64,000 bases of DNA from the NCBI RefSeq assembly GCF_004341205.1, contig NZ_SLUL01000013.1, positions 16,621 to 80,620 on the forward strand. The letters run 5' to 3'. A model generated the notes under the pieces. That model was not told the DNA's origin. It saw nothing but the letters and a program-made list of their open reading frames with translations, and searched no databases. Within the stretch, counting starts at the first letter, position 1, and each line of letters starts with the position of its first letter. Made by a program: the position numbers and the translations under genes. Shown here piece by piece: positions 46,253-55,043 of the stretch. The DNA comes from Thermolongibacillus altinsuensis (GTDB lineage: Bacteria; Bacillota; Bacilli; Bacillales; Anoxybacillaceae).

Positions 46253-46474
46253 ATGCCAATTATAATCAATCTTGATGTGATGTTGGCTAAAAGGAAAATG
46301 AGCGTCACAGAACTTTCGGAGAGGGTTGGAATCACGATGGCTAATCTTTCTATATTGAAAAATGGAAAGGCAAAGGCGATTCGATTATCAACTTTAGAGG
46401 CGATTTGTAAGGCTTTAGAATGTCAACCCGGAGATATTTTAGAATACCGAAGTGATGAAGACACCCAAGATTAA
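46253..46474 (+). CDS. yozG: Cro/CI-type HTH regulator (YozG-like)
   Basis: 73 residues from ATG 46253 (GAGGTG 7 nt upstream, overlapping the end of the previous gene). Single HTH: KRKMSVTELSERVGITMANLSILKNGKAKAIRLSTLEAI, ending CKALECQPGDILEY. The standard partner of DUF2975 proteins. Confidence 0.85.
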   Translation: MPIIINLDVMLAKRKMSVTELSERVGITMANLSILKNGKAKAIRLSTLEAICKALECQPGDILEYRSDEDTQD

Positions 46475-46581
46475 TAAAGTAGGAAACATTGAAAGGAAAA
46501 GAAAGTTATTCGGCGGTGAGCTAGCTACTATACTAAGCAGGACTTGCATATATTCAGAAAAAACCTTTGGAGGAACAAGTC

Positions 46582-47376
46582 ATGAGAGCACTAAAACAAC
46601 TCGTTCGTTTTGGTTGGGAGCAGGCCCTATCATGTTTGTTTCCTGCCGTTATTTTTGCCTCTTTGGCTTTTACAAAATTCATGCCACTTCCCTTTCTGCC
46701 ACGGTATGACTGGCTGCTTATCATCTGCCTTCTGATGCAGTGGTGGATGGTGCGTTCCGGGCTTGAAACATGGGATGAACTAAAGGTTATCACATTGTTT
46801 CACCTTATTGGACTTGCTCTTGAACTTTTCAAGGTACATATGGGCTCCTGGTCTTATCCAGAGGAAGGATATTTCAAAATTTTTGGAGTGCCTTTGTATA
46901 GTGGATTTATGTACGCAAGTGTAGCGAGTTATCTTTGCCAGGCGTGGAGGAGGCTTAAGGTTGAACTGGTTAAGTGGCCACCGTTTTTGGTAGTTGTACC
47001 TCTTGCAGCTGCGATTTATTTGAATTTTTTCACCCACCATTATTGGATTGACGTTCGTTGGTGGTTATCTGGACTTGTAATTATCGTCTTTTGGCAATCA
47101 TGGGTCACATTCGAGGTTAATGGAACTCGTTACCGTATGCCACTCGCACTTTCTTTTGTGCTCATCGGATTTTTTATATGGATAGCCGAAAATATCGCAA
47201 CGTTCTTTGGAGCTTGGGAATATCCAAACCAAACCGATGCATGGAGTCTCGTTCATCTAGGAAAGGTGAGTTCATGGCTCTTATTAGTGATTGTTAGCTT
47301 TCTTATAGTAGCGACGTTAAAGCAGGCTAAGGGAAAAATTCAACTAGGAGAAACTAGTACTAGTCAATTTTTATAA
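46582..47376 (+). CDS. yoaT: DUF817 membrane protein (YoaT-like)
   Basis: 264 residues from ATG 46582 (GGAGG upstream). About eight hydrophobic helices; HMGSWSYPEEGYFKIFGVPLYSGFMYASV and ATFFGAWEYPNQ are hallmark DUF817 segments. The order yoaS-yozG-yoaT is the same as in B. subtilis, which supports all three names. Function unknown. Confidence 0.82.
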   Translation: MRALKQLVRFGWEQALSCLFPAVIFASLAFTKFMPLPFLPRYDWLLIICLLMQWWMVRSGLETWDELKVITLFHLIGLALELFKVHMGSWSYPEEGYFKIFGVPLYSGFMYASVASYLCQAWRRLKVELVKWPPFLVVVPLAAAIYLNFFTHHYWIDVRWWLSGLVIIVFWQSWVTFEVNGTRYRMPLALSFVLIGFFIWIAENIATFFGAWEYPNQTDAWSLVHLGKVSSWLLLVIVSFLIVATLKQAKGKIQLGETSTSQFL

Positions 47377-47555
47377 CTGTTAAATAGATTTCAAAATCTA
47401 TTGAAAGTTCCTTCTGATTCAAACATAGCCTGTATTAGCTTGTTTAACAATCGGGCGCGATTGTTGAATAAGAATCCTTAGATTTAAACGACTTTTTTGT
47501 AATAGTTTTGAGTTCGGTAAAGCATTTTATATCAAAAATTAAACAACTTTATTTT

Positions 47556-47588
47556 AACCCCGTCCTAAATCAGAACGGGGTTTTGTGT
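47556..47588 (+). terminator. Terminator after yoaT-like gene
   Basis: AACCCCGT pairs with ACGGGGTT, followed by TTGTGTGTTT. A smaller palindrome AACAATCG/CGATTGTT with TTGAATA at 47446-47468 resembles the one that ends the IS982 remnant. Confidence 0.75.
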
Positions 47589-47644
47589 GTTTGAGGTTAT
47601 AAAATTAAATAACTTTATTGTAATCTTACACTTATCCGTATCTT

Positions 47645-47821
47645 ATGGCTTATAAAGGTCTTCTTGTAGCTACCTTGCAATATGTAGTTTCCAAATGGGC
47701 TTCCCCACACCCAATGGGCTCTATGATGATGGTGGGAAGCATCATGTTTGGGTTGGGTATAATCGAGATTGCTTGCGTAGCGCATTATTTTCACAGCTTG
47801 ATATCAAACTTTTCTGAGTAA
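47645..47821 (+). CDS. Small hydrophobic ORF, 58 aa
   Basis: ATG without a clear ribosome binding site. Encodes two likely helices (LLVATLQYVVSKWAS and SMMMVGSIMFGLGIIEIA). Not recognised; may be a gene fragment. The remaining sequence to 48225 holds no supported gene. Confidence 0.3.
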   Translation: MAYKGLLVATLQYVVSKWASPHPMGSMMMVGSIMFGLGIIEIACVAHYFHSLISNFSE

Positions 47822-48225
47822 ACATCATGGTTAAGGTATGCGGAACTGGCATACCTGTTTTTTTCTTTAAATTAAGTCTTAAATATTAAAAGTGAGCCAC
47901 AAATGTAGATAAAAAACAGACATAAGTAAGCTTAAAATTCTGCAAAACATGCTTGCTCCCTCGAATACGCTCCTCATTTCATACGAATCAAAATCCTCTT
48001 CATTTGATCGCTTCACTAATAAAAAATAACCTTATCCAGTGTCCAAGAGGGCTATCATAAAAGTCTAGCGGCAACCGCTTTATATAGAAGTAATTAAAGT
48101 ATGTAATGGATGCTGTTTCAAAATGATGTCCAATGATCCTTCTGATTAATGCATATGTTTCATAAAAAATTTTGGAAAAACAGAAACATTTTTGTTTTTT
48201 ATGCGTCTTTTATAGCGGAAGGAGG

Positions 48226-48750
48226 GTGGAAACCATTGCTAATAAGTTTGAATTCGATATACTTATGCACTTATATTCGAAATCCCTTTTTCGCTATCTA
48301 TACGGATTAACCAATGATTATCATTTAGCGGAGGATTTATTGCAGGAAACATTTTACAAAGTTTATTTACATTTAAGCAGCATAAACGAGGTAGTGCAAA
48401 TAAAGTCATGGCTTTATCGGATCGCTTATAACACCTTCATCGACCACTGCAGAAAAGCAAAAAAGATGCAGCTTGTACAAGCGGATGATTTCTTTGCGTC
48501 GTTAAAGCTAGATCCATTATTAGAAACGGAAAATGCGTTCCTGCAGAAATATGAAGCGGAATTGATTTATAAACATTTGGCCACTATGAAAGAACTGTAT
48601 CAAAAAGCCATTATGCTCGTCGATTTAAAAGGATTTAGCTACAAAGAAGCGGCGGAGCTGTTAAACGTAAAACTCCCTTATTTAAAAAGCCTTGTGTTTC
48701 GAGGCAGGCAGGAATTAGAAAAACGATTACGCAATGAGGTGAAGGGATGA
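48226..48750 (+). CDS. sigM: ECF sigma factor, SigM-like
   Basis: About 174 residues. Sigma-2 region YHLAEDLLQETFYKVYLHL and SWLYRIAYNTFIDHCRK, sigma-4 region GFSYKEAAELLNVKLPYLKSLVFRGRQ. The 3' neighbours encode YhdL- and YhdK-like proteins, the anti-sigma pair of B. subtilis SigM, supporting the name. Start is uncertain: GGAAGGAGG (48217-48225) directly abuts GTG 48226, while the codon at the ideal distance (48235) is ATT; the next ATG is 48265. SigM answers cell-wall stress. Overlaps yhdL by 4 bp. Confidence 0.82.
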   Translation: METIANKFEFDILMHLYSKSLFRYLYGLTNDYHLAEDLLQETFYKVYLHLSSINEVVQIKSWLYRIAYNTFIDHCRKAKKMQLVQADDFFASLKLDPLLETENAFLQKYEAELIYKHLATMKELYQKAIMLVDLKGFSYKEAAELLNVKLPYLKSLVFRGRQELEKRLRNEVKG

Positions 48751-49811
48751 GAAAAGACGAGTTAAAACCATTATTGCAGAAATATCAAAATGGTACATTA
48801 AGCAAAGAGGAAGAACAGAAAATAGAGGAGCTTCTAGAAAGTTTTGACGTATACAATGAATTTCTCAATGAAACTCTTCATGATGAAGGTATGAAGGAAG
48901 CCGATCTCGCAAAAATGATGAAAAAGGCCCAACAAAAATTCTTTTTTAGAAATACGCTGCTCGTTTTATCATTTATACTCGTTATTGTTCCGCTATTGAC
49001 GATGTTTACTTTTGTTTATTACGGCTGGGGGCGAGAGCATAACAGAGGGAACGAATTGATTGAAACCATTCGAACGGTGAGTGAAATGACAGCGCCAAAT
49101 GTGTATGTAGATTACGATACGGTCGATGTTGAGATCAAGCCCTTTACCATGACTGTCACGACCGACAAATATAAATTGTTTGGTGATGAGAGAAGATATT
49201 TAGGCAATGACACATACAAACTATTCCTAAATGATGTGTTTGATAAAGAATCCAATTATCGGGCGATTGGGTATTCGATTGATCACATTGGAATCAACTT
49301 TATTCATCCGAAAGCCAAATACTTTTTACCTGACGAACGAACAAAAATTGAATCTCTCCCGGGCGATTGGCCGGTTGAAATCTATATTTCCCTGAATCGA
49401 TCCTATTCCTTAAAAGAAATAAATGAAAAATTCAAAGGATATAATATGACATGGCTTGCGTTGGACACAGGTGTAGAGGAACAGATGGGGAATGATTTAG
49501 ATTTTATCCGAACACCGGCAATTGGCTTTCCATACAAAAAAGTGCATGTAGATTCTGTATTCAATCGCTCGTTTACTGATTACGAAGAAGTAGTCAAAGG
49601 GCTCGAGCTGTTGAACAAAAACGAAAAATGGGCAACACAACTAACGGAATACAAAGACTTAAAGATGGCAGAACGACTAAAATGGGTGAAAAAGCATAAA
49701 GAATTGAAGATTTATGGAATCGCTATGACAGGAACCGCCAAAGATGTTTTGTCTCTAGAAAAGATGAAAGAAGTCAACGTAATTCGATTAGGTCAGATCA
49801 ATTTGCCGTAG
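48747..49811 (+). CDS. yhdL: YhdL-like anti-sigma factor
   Basis: 354 residues; GTGAAGGGATG gives a coupled start. N-terminal cytoplasmic part (1-70, KDELKPLLQKYQNGTLSKEEEQKIEELLE), one helix at about 72-93, then a large extracytoplasmic Sigma_reg_C-like domain. In B. subtilis YhdL holds SigM inactive at the membrane together with YhdK. Length equals the B. subtilis protein (about 358). A truncated paralogue lies at 43621-44550. Confidence 0.82.
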   Translation: MRKDELKPLLQKYQNGTLSKEEEQKIEELLESFDVYNEFLNETLHDEGMKEADLAKMMKKAQQKFFFRNTLLVLSFILVIVPLLTMFTFVYYGWGREHNRGNELIETIRTVSEMTAPNVYVDYDTVDVEIKPFTMTVTTDKYKLFGDERRYLGNDTYKLFLNDVFDKESNYRAIGYSIDHIGINFIHPKAKYFLPDERTKIESLPGDWPVEIYISLNRSYSLKEINEKFKGYNMTWLALDTGVEEQMGNDLDFIRTPAIGFPYKKVHVDSVFNRSFTDYEEVVKGLELLNKNEKWATQLTEYKDLKMAERLKWVKKHKELKIYGIAMTGTAKDVLSLEKMKEVNVIRLGQINLP

Positions 49812-49831
49812 CAAAGGAGGGATGATCAAAA

Positions 49832-50095
49832 ATGAGAATGGTAAAAATCAATATACTAAATACATTGGTGGCTATATTTTTGCTTATTTTGTTAAATGTA
49901 CAAATTATAGCGGAGATCCCTGTTTTTGATATCAGTTACATTTGTATTTCGGTGTTCGGAATGCTCATATGCTTGCTTGGCCACCTAAAAGAAGATCGAT
50001 TCTACTCCTATTTAGGCGGCATCCTTCACTTCATCCTAATCGTTTCTTGTATGGGAATGATTTTGTTTGGAATAGGAATTAACTATCAGCCATAA
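49832..50095 (+). CDS. yhdK: YhdK-like small membrane protein
   Basis: 87 residues with AAAGGAGGGATG upstream, 20 bp after yhdL. Three hydrophobic helices (about 8-25, 33-50, 64-83). Position and size match YhdK, the helper of the SigM anti-sigma factor. Sequence divergence is large, so the name rests mainly on context. Confidence 0.7.
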   Translation: MRMVKINILNTLVAIFLLILLNVQIIAEIPVFDISYICISVFGMLICLLGHLKEDRFYSYLGGILHFILIVSCMGMILFGIGINYQP

Positions 50096-50263
50096 GAAAA
50101 CTCATGGAAATCACAAACTGTCACATTGCAAATTCACATGTTAAAACACTTGCCAATTTCCATGTTAAAATTCATGTTTCCATCAACGTCTATTGAATAT
50201 ATTTTTATGGAGTTTACCCGATAACAAGTACTTATTATTAGAGAAATATAAGGAGGAACAGAT

Positions 50264-50713
50264 TTGAAAGGATTTTTTAAGTTATTTATTGGATTGTTTT
50301 TCGCCTTTTCTTTAACAGGATGTATTGGAGAGCACTATGATTTTACACCTCCTAGCGTTTCACTCGATATCGAATATGGTATTCAATCAATTCAATTAAA
50401 AGAAGCGAATATAAATTGGAATTCCGATAAACATTACGAAAAAGAAACGAAAGATATTCTATCCTTGGCTAGAAAACAAAAACAAGTGAGTGTGAAGTCA
50501 GGTCAAGAAGGTCTAATACTTTTTGACAGTGAAGATTTTAAGGTCTTAGACTTAAGGGTTTGGCTATGGCAGAAGGATAAAAAGATGGAATTGAAACTTG
50601 ATAAAAACCGTAATTTTTATTTCCCTAAAGAAAAAGGAGAGTATCTAATTGAGGTAGGCCTTCGTACCGATAGTGGAAGTGCTCAATATGTAGGGAATAT
50701 AGTGATTGAGTGA
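50264..50713 (+). CDS. Lipoprotein of the sigM-type block
   Basis: 149 residues, TTG start with AAGGAGGAAC upstream. Lipoprotein signal FKLFIGLFFAFSLTGC (lipobox LTGC at about residue 19). The exported domain ends GEYLIEVGLRTDSGSAQYVGNIV, paralogous to the anchored protein at 43063-43557. Possibly part of the envelope-stress locus; function unknown. The IS3 element follows 25 bp downstream. Confidence 0.7.
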   Translation: MKGFFKLFIGLFFAFSLTGCIGEHYDFTPPSVSLDIEYGIQSIQLKEANINWNSDKHYEKETKDILSLARKQKQVSVKSGQEGLILFDSEDFKVLDLRVWLWQKDKKMELKLDKNRNFYFPKEKGEYLIEVGLRTDSGSAQYVGNIVIE

Positions 50714-50818
50714 TAGTAAACACTTGGTGTTATCTCATTAGCCCCCTAATGAATTTGGACACTCGATAAGGTGTTTTTTATAATCGAAGTGACCAAATGA
50801 AGGGGGCTTTTGATATAC

Positions 50819-51115
50819 ATGAAACGAAGAAAACATTCGAAGGAATTTAAGCTACAAGTGGTGAAAGAAGCATTAGAAGTTGGAAATAAAGCATTGGTAG
50901 CTAGAAGATACGAGCTTAGCCCGAATCTTGTGCAAAGATGGGTGAAGGCATATGAAGAAGGAAAACTAGGACAAGAAATGGTTTCCTCTCCCTCTTCAGC
51001 TGAAATCAAACGGCTGGAGGAAGAAAACGAGCAGCTCAAGAAGCTATTAGGGGAAAAAGATTTAGAAATCGCGATTTTGCGTGATTTGATAAAAAGAAGA
51101 ACCCTCACTTACTGA
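50819..51115 (+). CDS. IS3-family transposase OrfA
   Basis: 98 residues from ATG 50819 (AAGGGGG upstream; a TTG at 50810 is also possible). HTH_Tnp_1 domain (KRRKHSKEFKLQVVKEAL, ARRYELSPNLVQRWVKAYEEG) followed by a leucine-zipper coiled coil (RLEEENEQLKKLLGEKDLE). Binds the IS ends and pairs with OrfB, which starts 4 bp after its stop in another frame; programmed frameshifting could fuse them. Confidence 0.88.
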   Translation: MKRRKHSKEFKLQVVKEALEVGNKALVARRYELSPNLVQRWVKAYEEGKLGQEMVSSPSSAEIKRLEEENEQLKKLLGEKDLEIAILRDLIKRRTLTY

Positions 51116-51119
51116 AAAA

Positions 51120-52046
51120 TTGGAAGTAGCCGAGCAGTGGATCAAGAAAGGATATCCGATTACAAAAGTATTGGAGATTCTAGAAATCAATCGCTCAACC
51201 TACTATTATCAGCAGAACGGAAAAGTCGAGAAGAAAACAGTAGGTGGGGGACGTCCAACACCCGGCTACTCTCTAACGGCAACTGGCGAAAAAGTGCCAG
51301 ACGAACAAATCCAAGAATGGCTCTCTGAGCTTGTGATGGGAGAAGGATTTGCCTACGGATATCGCAAGCTGACCATTCAGTTAAGAAGAGACCATCAGCT
51401 TGTGATCAGTAAGAAAAAAGTATATCGATTGTGTAAAGCGATGGATTTACTACGTCCGCAGCGAGAGAAACGGATTCAATATCCGAAGAAACTCGCTCGA
51501 AATCGCATTATTACAGGCTCGAATCAGTTATGGGAAATGGATGTGAAATACGGATATATTGAAGGAGAAGAACGCTTTTTCTTTGTTTTGTCGCTCATCG
51601 ATGTGTACGACCGTTCGGTGATTGATTACCATATTGGGCTGAGTTGTTCAGGAAGCGATGCCGTAAAGACGCTTCAAAGAGCGTTATTCAAGCGTCAGCA
51701 ATTTGAACAGGCAAATAAACCTGTGATTCGGACAGACAACGGCCCGCAATTTATTTCTCATGCCTTTGAAGCTGCCTGTGAGCGATTTGGAATCGAACAT
51801 GAACGGATTCCATCACGGACGCCGAATATGAATGCGCATATTGAAGCGTTTCATCGTTTACTGGAGGAGGAATGTCTAGGAAGAATGGCGTTTGACAGCT
51901 ATGAAGAAGCTTATCAAGCCGTGATGGAGTACATGAAATTTTATAACGAGCGAAGGATTCATTCGAGTATTCTCGATCTTCCACCGCATGAATTTTACAA
52001 AAAAGCGCAAACGGAATCGTTAATCATCAAAGAAGTTCGCGTATAA
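51120..52046 (+). CDS. IS3-family transposase OrfB (DDE integrase core)
   Basis: 308 residues, TTG start. HTH_21-like region GEGFAYGYRKLTIQLRRD, then the rve core: first Asp in LWEMDVKYGYI, second Asp in RTDNGPQF, Glu in NMNAHIEAFHRLLEEE about 35 residues later. C-terminal YNERRIHSSILDLPP is typical. Catalytic triad intact, so the element may still be active. Confidence 0.9.
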   Translation: MEVAEQWIKKGYPITKVLEILEINRSTYYYQQNGKVEKKTVGGGRPTPGYSLTATGEKVPDEQIQEWLSELVMGEGFAYGYRKLTIQLRRDHQLVISKKKVYRLCKAMDLLRPQREKRIQYPKKLARNRIITGSNQLWEMDVKYGYIEGEERFFFVLSLIDVYDRSVIDYHIGLSCSGSDAVKTLQRALFKRQQFEQANKPVIRTDNGPQFISHAFEAACERFGIEHERIPSRTPNMNAHIEAFHRLLEEECLGRMAFDSYEEAYQAVMEYMKFYNERRIHSSILDLPPHEFYKKAQTESLIIKEVRV

Positions 52047-52153
52047 GGCAAGAGGATTTTGTCTTCTTGCCAAGAAAAAACGAGAAATTTTGAGAATAAC
52101 CTAAAATAAGATAGGATGTGTCCAAATTTAGGGGGTCAATCCGCAAAGGCGAA

Positions 52154-52186
52154 AAGGACAGTCCAAATTAAGGCTGTCCTTTTTCA
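52154..52186 (+). terminator. Terminator downstream of the IS element
   Basis: AAAAGGACAG pairs with CTGTCCTTTTT around TCCAAATTAAGG; outside the IS, probably the original terminator of the lipoprotein operon. Confidence 0.75.
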
Positions 52187-52331
52187 ATATAGGAACGTGT
52201 TGCAAAAGACATAGATGCATACATATAAAACAAATACCAAATATCCCAAATTTATCTTGATATATTTTACTAGAACATTTAGATTATTCTATAGATACAA
52301 AAATGAAATTAGTTTGTAAAATGTCACTTTT

Positions 52332-52489
52332 CTTATTATCCCAACCGCCGCAATCGGATTGATTTGGGGAGGTTTTCTAAAAAGCAAGTAAAAGATATGG
52401 TTTTGAAAGTAAGGATTTATGGAAACGCGGTATGGCTTGTCTTTTTAATGTGCTGGTATATATTTTATAGTTGGTTTCAACAACCATAA
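52332..52489 (+). pseudogene. Decayed copy of the 79-aa membrane protein at 53297
   Basis: Encodes LIIPTAAIGLIWGGFLKSK-stop; a shifted frame continues KQVKDMVLKVRIYGNAVWL and ends FYSWFQQP. It aligns with IIIPTATIGFIWGKLSKKQSEDMVLKIG and FYSWYQQP of the intact gene 800 bp downstream. N-terminus missing and frame broken. Confidence 0.85.
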
Positions 52490-52584
52490 AGGTGATTCTT
52501 CTTAATTCGTTAATCGAGCGAGGGCAACCGTGTTATATTCATTGTGTTATATTCATAATTTCATAATGAGGAAAGGTGCTTGAA

Positions 52585-53007
52585 ATGACAGGTTTAAATG
52601 AAATGGTTGTAGTTTTGAAAGGGTTTATTTTACACGAAGGAAAAGTATTAATTGTACAACGCGCTAATGATGACGAAGTGGGCGGGGGAACATGGGAGTT
52701 AGCCGGAGGAAAAATACACTTTGGGGAAGATTTAGAAGCGGCGTTGTTGCGCGAAATCCAAGAAGAAGTCGGATGGGATGTGACAGCAGAGCGGATTTTA
52801 TATGCGACGACGTTCCAAACGCACGCCACGCGACAAGTAGTCATTCTTACATACTTATGCAAAAGTGATCATCATGAAGTCGTTCTTTCGCAAGAACATA
52901 TCGATTATTGCTGGTCGACTAAAGAGAGAGTGCGTGAACTGCTGCCTCCATCCATTCTTCACGACTTTGAAAGAAATAAAGTGTTTTTGTTGGAAGAATG
53001 GGTATAG
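52585..53007 (+). CDS. NUDIX hydrolase
   Basis: 140 residues from ATG 52585 (AAAGGTG 6 nt upstream). Complete Nudix box GGKIHFGEDLEAALLREIQEEVG (GX5EX7REUXEEXGU). Hydrolyses a nucleoside diphosphate derivative; the exact substrate cannot be told. Single gene inserted between the two copies of the small membrane protein. Confidence 0.88.
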   Translation: MTGLNEMVVVLKGFILHEGKVLIVQRANDDEVGGGTWELAGGKIHFGEDLEAALLREIQEEVGWDVTAERILYATTFQTHATRQVVILTYLCKSDHHEVVLSQEHIDYCWSTKERVRELLPPSILHDFERNKVFLLEEWV

Positions 53008-53296
53008 AGCAGAGATTTAAGATCCGCGGACCGCACTATCCAAACAAGAAGGTTTGTTAAGTTTGCCCAAAATTTACATGGAGGACAGTAAATGCTATAT
53101 ACCCCTGATTTATTAGTGGAAGATCAAATTTACTTGGGTTCTCTTCCAAACAATTGAGTATCCGTTGGTCACAGGGACAACAATTTATTTTATTATGAAT
53201 TTACTTTTGTACGCCAATATACGTGACAAGCTGAGAGGTGATATTAAAAACGAGAAAGGAAATAAAACAAATTGATTAAAAAGGGGAGGCATTTTG

Positions 53297-53536
53297 TTGA
53301 ATATAGTTCCATTATTACTATTAGTAATCTCGACCCTTATGTTTATTTCTTCTGAAGGGTTAAATTTATTTATTATTATTCCAACCGCTACAATTGGATT
53401 CATTTGGGGAAAACTTTCTAAAAAACAATCAGAAGATATGGTTTTAAAAATTGGTGTTTTGGGAAATGCGATATGGCTTATCTTTCTAATATGCTGGTAC
53501 TCATTCATTTTCTATAGTTGGTATCAACAACCCTAA
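53297..53536 (+). CDS. Small membrane protein, 79 aa
   Basis: TTG start at 53297 (GGGGAGG 7 nt upstream; TTG 53294 possible). Three hydrophobic segments (about 3-18, 24-40, 52-72), ending FYSWYQQP. Not a recognised family. Followed by the decayed start of a nuclease-like gene at 53577, and preceded by its own decayed copy, so this stretch has been duplicated and rearranged. Confidence 0.6.
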   Translation: MNIVPLLLLVISTLMFISSEGLNLFIIIPTATIGFIWGKLSKKQSEDMVLKIGVLGNAIWLIFLICWYSFIFYSWYQQP

Positions 53537-53576
53537 AGCAAAATGTATATAAGATGGTGATGATGCATAACAATCG

Positions 53577-53690
53577 CTGAGATACACGGGAAGCTTCCAG
53601 AATATGAAGGGATGGAGGATTTACTGACATCAGATGTGTTTTCCGACTTTAAAGACTTGTGCTTAGATCTTGCTTTCATTTTAAGAATGT
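53577..53690 (+). pseudogene. 5' fragment duplicate of the nuclease-like gene (39011)
   Basis: Nearly identical at DNA level to the first about 110 bp of 39011 (IAEIHGKLPEYEGMEDLLTSDVFS). The start codon ATG has become ATA and similarity ends at about 53690 (GCTTTCATTTT). Remnant of a second copy of the 39-kb locus. Confidence 0.88.
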
Positions 53691-54624
53691 TTATAGATTA
53701 TAAATAGATTATAAAGTGTATTATAGGCAGTTTTTATCATTCCCTCTGTTTATCGAAAGGGGGCTTTTTTCTATTATTTACACAAATTATGATGATTTAG
53801 AATAATAATTCACCCTGTTGTATTTTGTTACAGAAAAACCCGGTGCTATAATTCACGAATTGAATATTAATGCATGAAATCTAAGAAAATCAAGTCGAGT
53901 GGCTTGTTAAATTATTGCTTTTTAACGAGTTTCTTTAAAAGAAAAACATATTCGTTTATATATGAGCGATAGAAAAATAATTAAAGAATTTTACAACTGG
54001 ATTTATCATGATAAAGGATTGTACTTAAAACGCAAATTAACGAAGAATTTTATCAGATAAAGAAAGGGGAGGTAAGTAGCCAATAGCTGCTTATATATTT
54101 TTTGAATTTAAGTTAACATAATATAAAGTGAAGGATAAAAAATGATAAGTCGGTATGTTGACTTAATAATCGCGTATAAACTTTGATAATTCGTATAAAA
54201 AAATGATAATTGTAGCCAAAAAATAAATTGAGTTAATTTATGTACATATTAGCACGTGTGTACTTATTTGTCTAGAAAAAGATAGGAAAATATGTAAGAG
54301 AGAAGTAGAATAAAATGTTCTAACTATTCAATCCCTCGATACTATTATTCACGATACACAAAACCTATTGCTTTCTTTGTTTGAATATCCACCCAAATTT
54401 AAACAATAGATAATTTCTTAACTTGAACTAAAACATAGCAGGGTAAAATTCCTATTGCGAATTGCCCTGCATTTTCTTTATATGAGCATTATTTATTCAA
54501 AGTACAAAAGATATATTCTATATTCATTGCTTATTGAACACCTTTACAATTTTGTGAACACATTGATATTTCTAAAAATTTGAATTAAAATTAAATTGTA
54601 AATATTGTATATTATGTATATGGT
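53691..54624. other. Gene-free A/T-rich interval
   Basis: About 930 bp. A weak hairpin (CCCTCT...AAAGGGGG with T6) at 53741-53772 and a terminator-like hairpin GCAGGG/CCCTGC followed by ATTTTC at 54438-54477. No coding frame with a start and ribosome binding site; probably decayed sequence plus the upstream region of the GntR operon. Confidence 0.45.
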
Positions 54625-54643
54625 GTATATGTAATACATATAC
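54625..54643 (+). promoter_or_regulatory. Palindromic operator of the GntR/ABC operon
   Basis: GTATATGTAATACATATAC is a perfect palindrome except for the central base, ending 19 bp before the regulator's start. YtrA-type GntR repressors bind such palindromes to control their own ABC operon. Confidence 0.75.
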
Positions 54644-54662
54644 AGTTAAAAGAGGTTTTTCT

Positions 54663-55043
54663 ATGAAAATAATTATTAAAAACAGTTCCGAACAACCTTT
54701 ATACCAACAAATAAAAGATCAAATTAAGGGTGCCATTCTCCGTCAAGAATTAAAAGAAGGAGAAAAACTACCTTCCATTCGTTCATTAGCAAATGATTTG
54801 CATGTTAGTGTTCTTACAACGAAAAGAGTATATGAAGAGTTAGAGAAAGAAGGCTTTATTATAACTATTGTAGGAAAGGGGTCATTTGTAGCGTCTGAAA
54901 ACATGGAAATGTTATTGGAATCTAAAAGGCATCTGGTGGAAAAAAAGCTCTCAGAAGTGTGGCAAATGGCTAGAACTCTTGGAATAAATAAAGAAGAACT
55001 TTACTCAATGATGGATATCATTTTTGAAGAGGATGATGAATGA
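54663..55043 (+). CDS. GntR-family regulator, YtrA subfamily
   Basis: 126 residues with AAGAGG upstream. N-terminal winged helix SEQPLYQQIKDQIKGAILRQELKEGEKLPSIRSLANDL and VSVLTTKRVYEELEKEGFI, then only about 50 residues, the short tail of YtrA-type regulators. Autorepressor of the following ABC genes, with which it overlaps by 4 bp. Inducer probably a cell-wall antibiotic or related stress. Confidence 0.88.
   Translation: MKIIIKNSSEQPLYQQIKDQIKGAILRQELKEGEKLPSIRSLANDLHVSVLTTKRVYEELEKEGFIITIVGKGSFVASENMEMLLESKRHLVEKKLSEVWQMARTLGINKEELYSMMDIIFEEDDE

Larger units (their letters stand above)
50739..52138 (+). mobile_element. IS3-family insertion sequence, apparently complete
   Basis: About 1.4 kb bounded by inverted ends: left TAGCCCCCTAAtgaATTTGGACAC, right (reverse complement) TGACCCCCTAA-ATTTGGACAC. 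Contains orfA (HTH) and orfB (DDE integrase core), both uninterrupted. No clear target duplication is visible at the ends, so flanks may have rearranged. Confidence 0.85.

Noticed and set aside
50739..52138. Target-site duplication flanking the IS3 element
   Set aside because: The three to five bases outside the two ends do not match, so no duplication is claimed.
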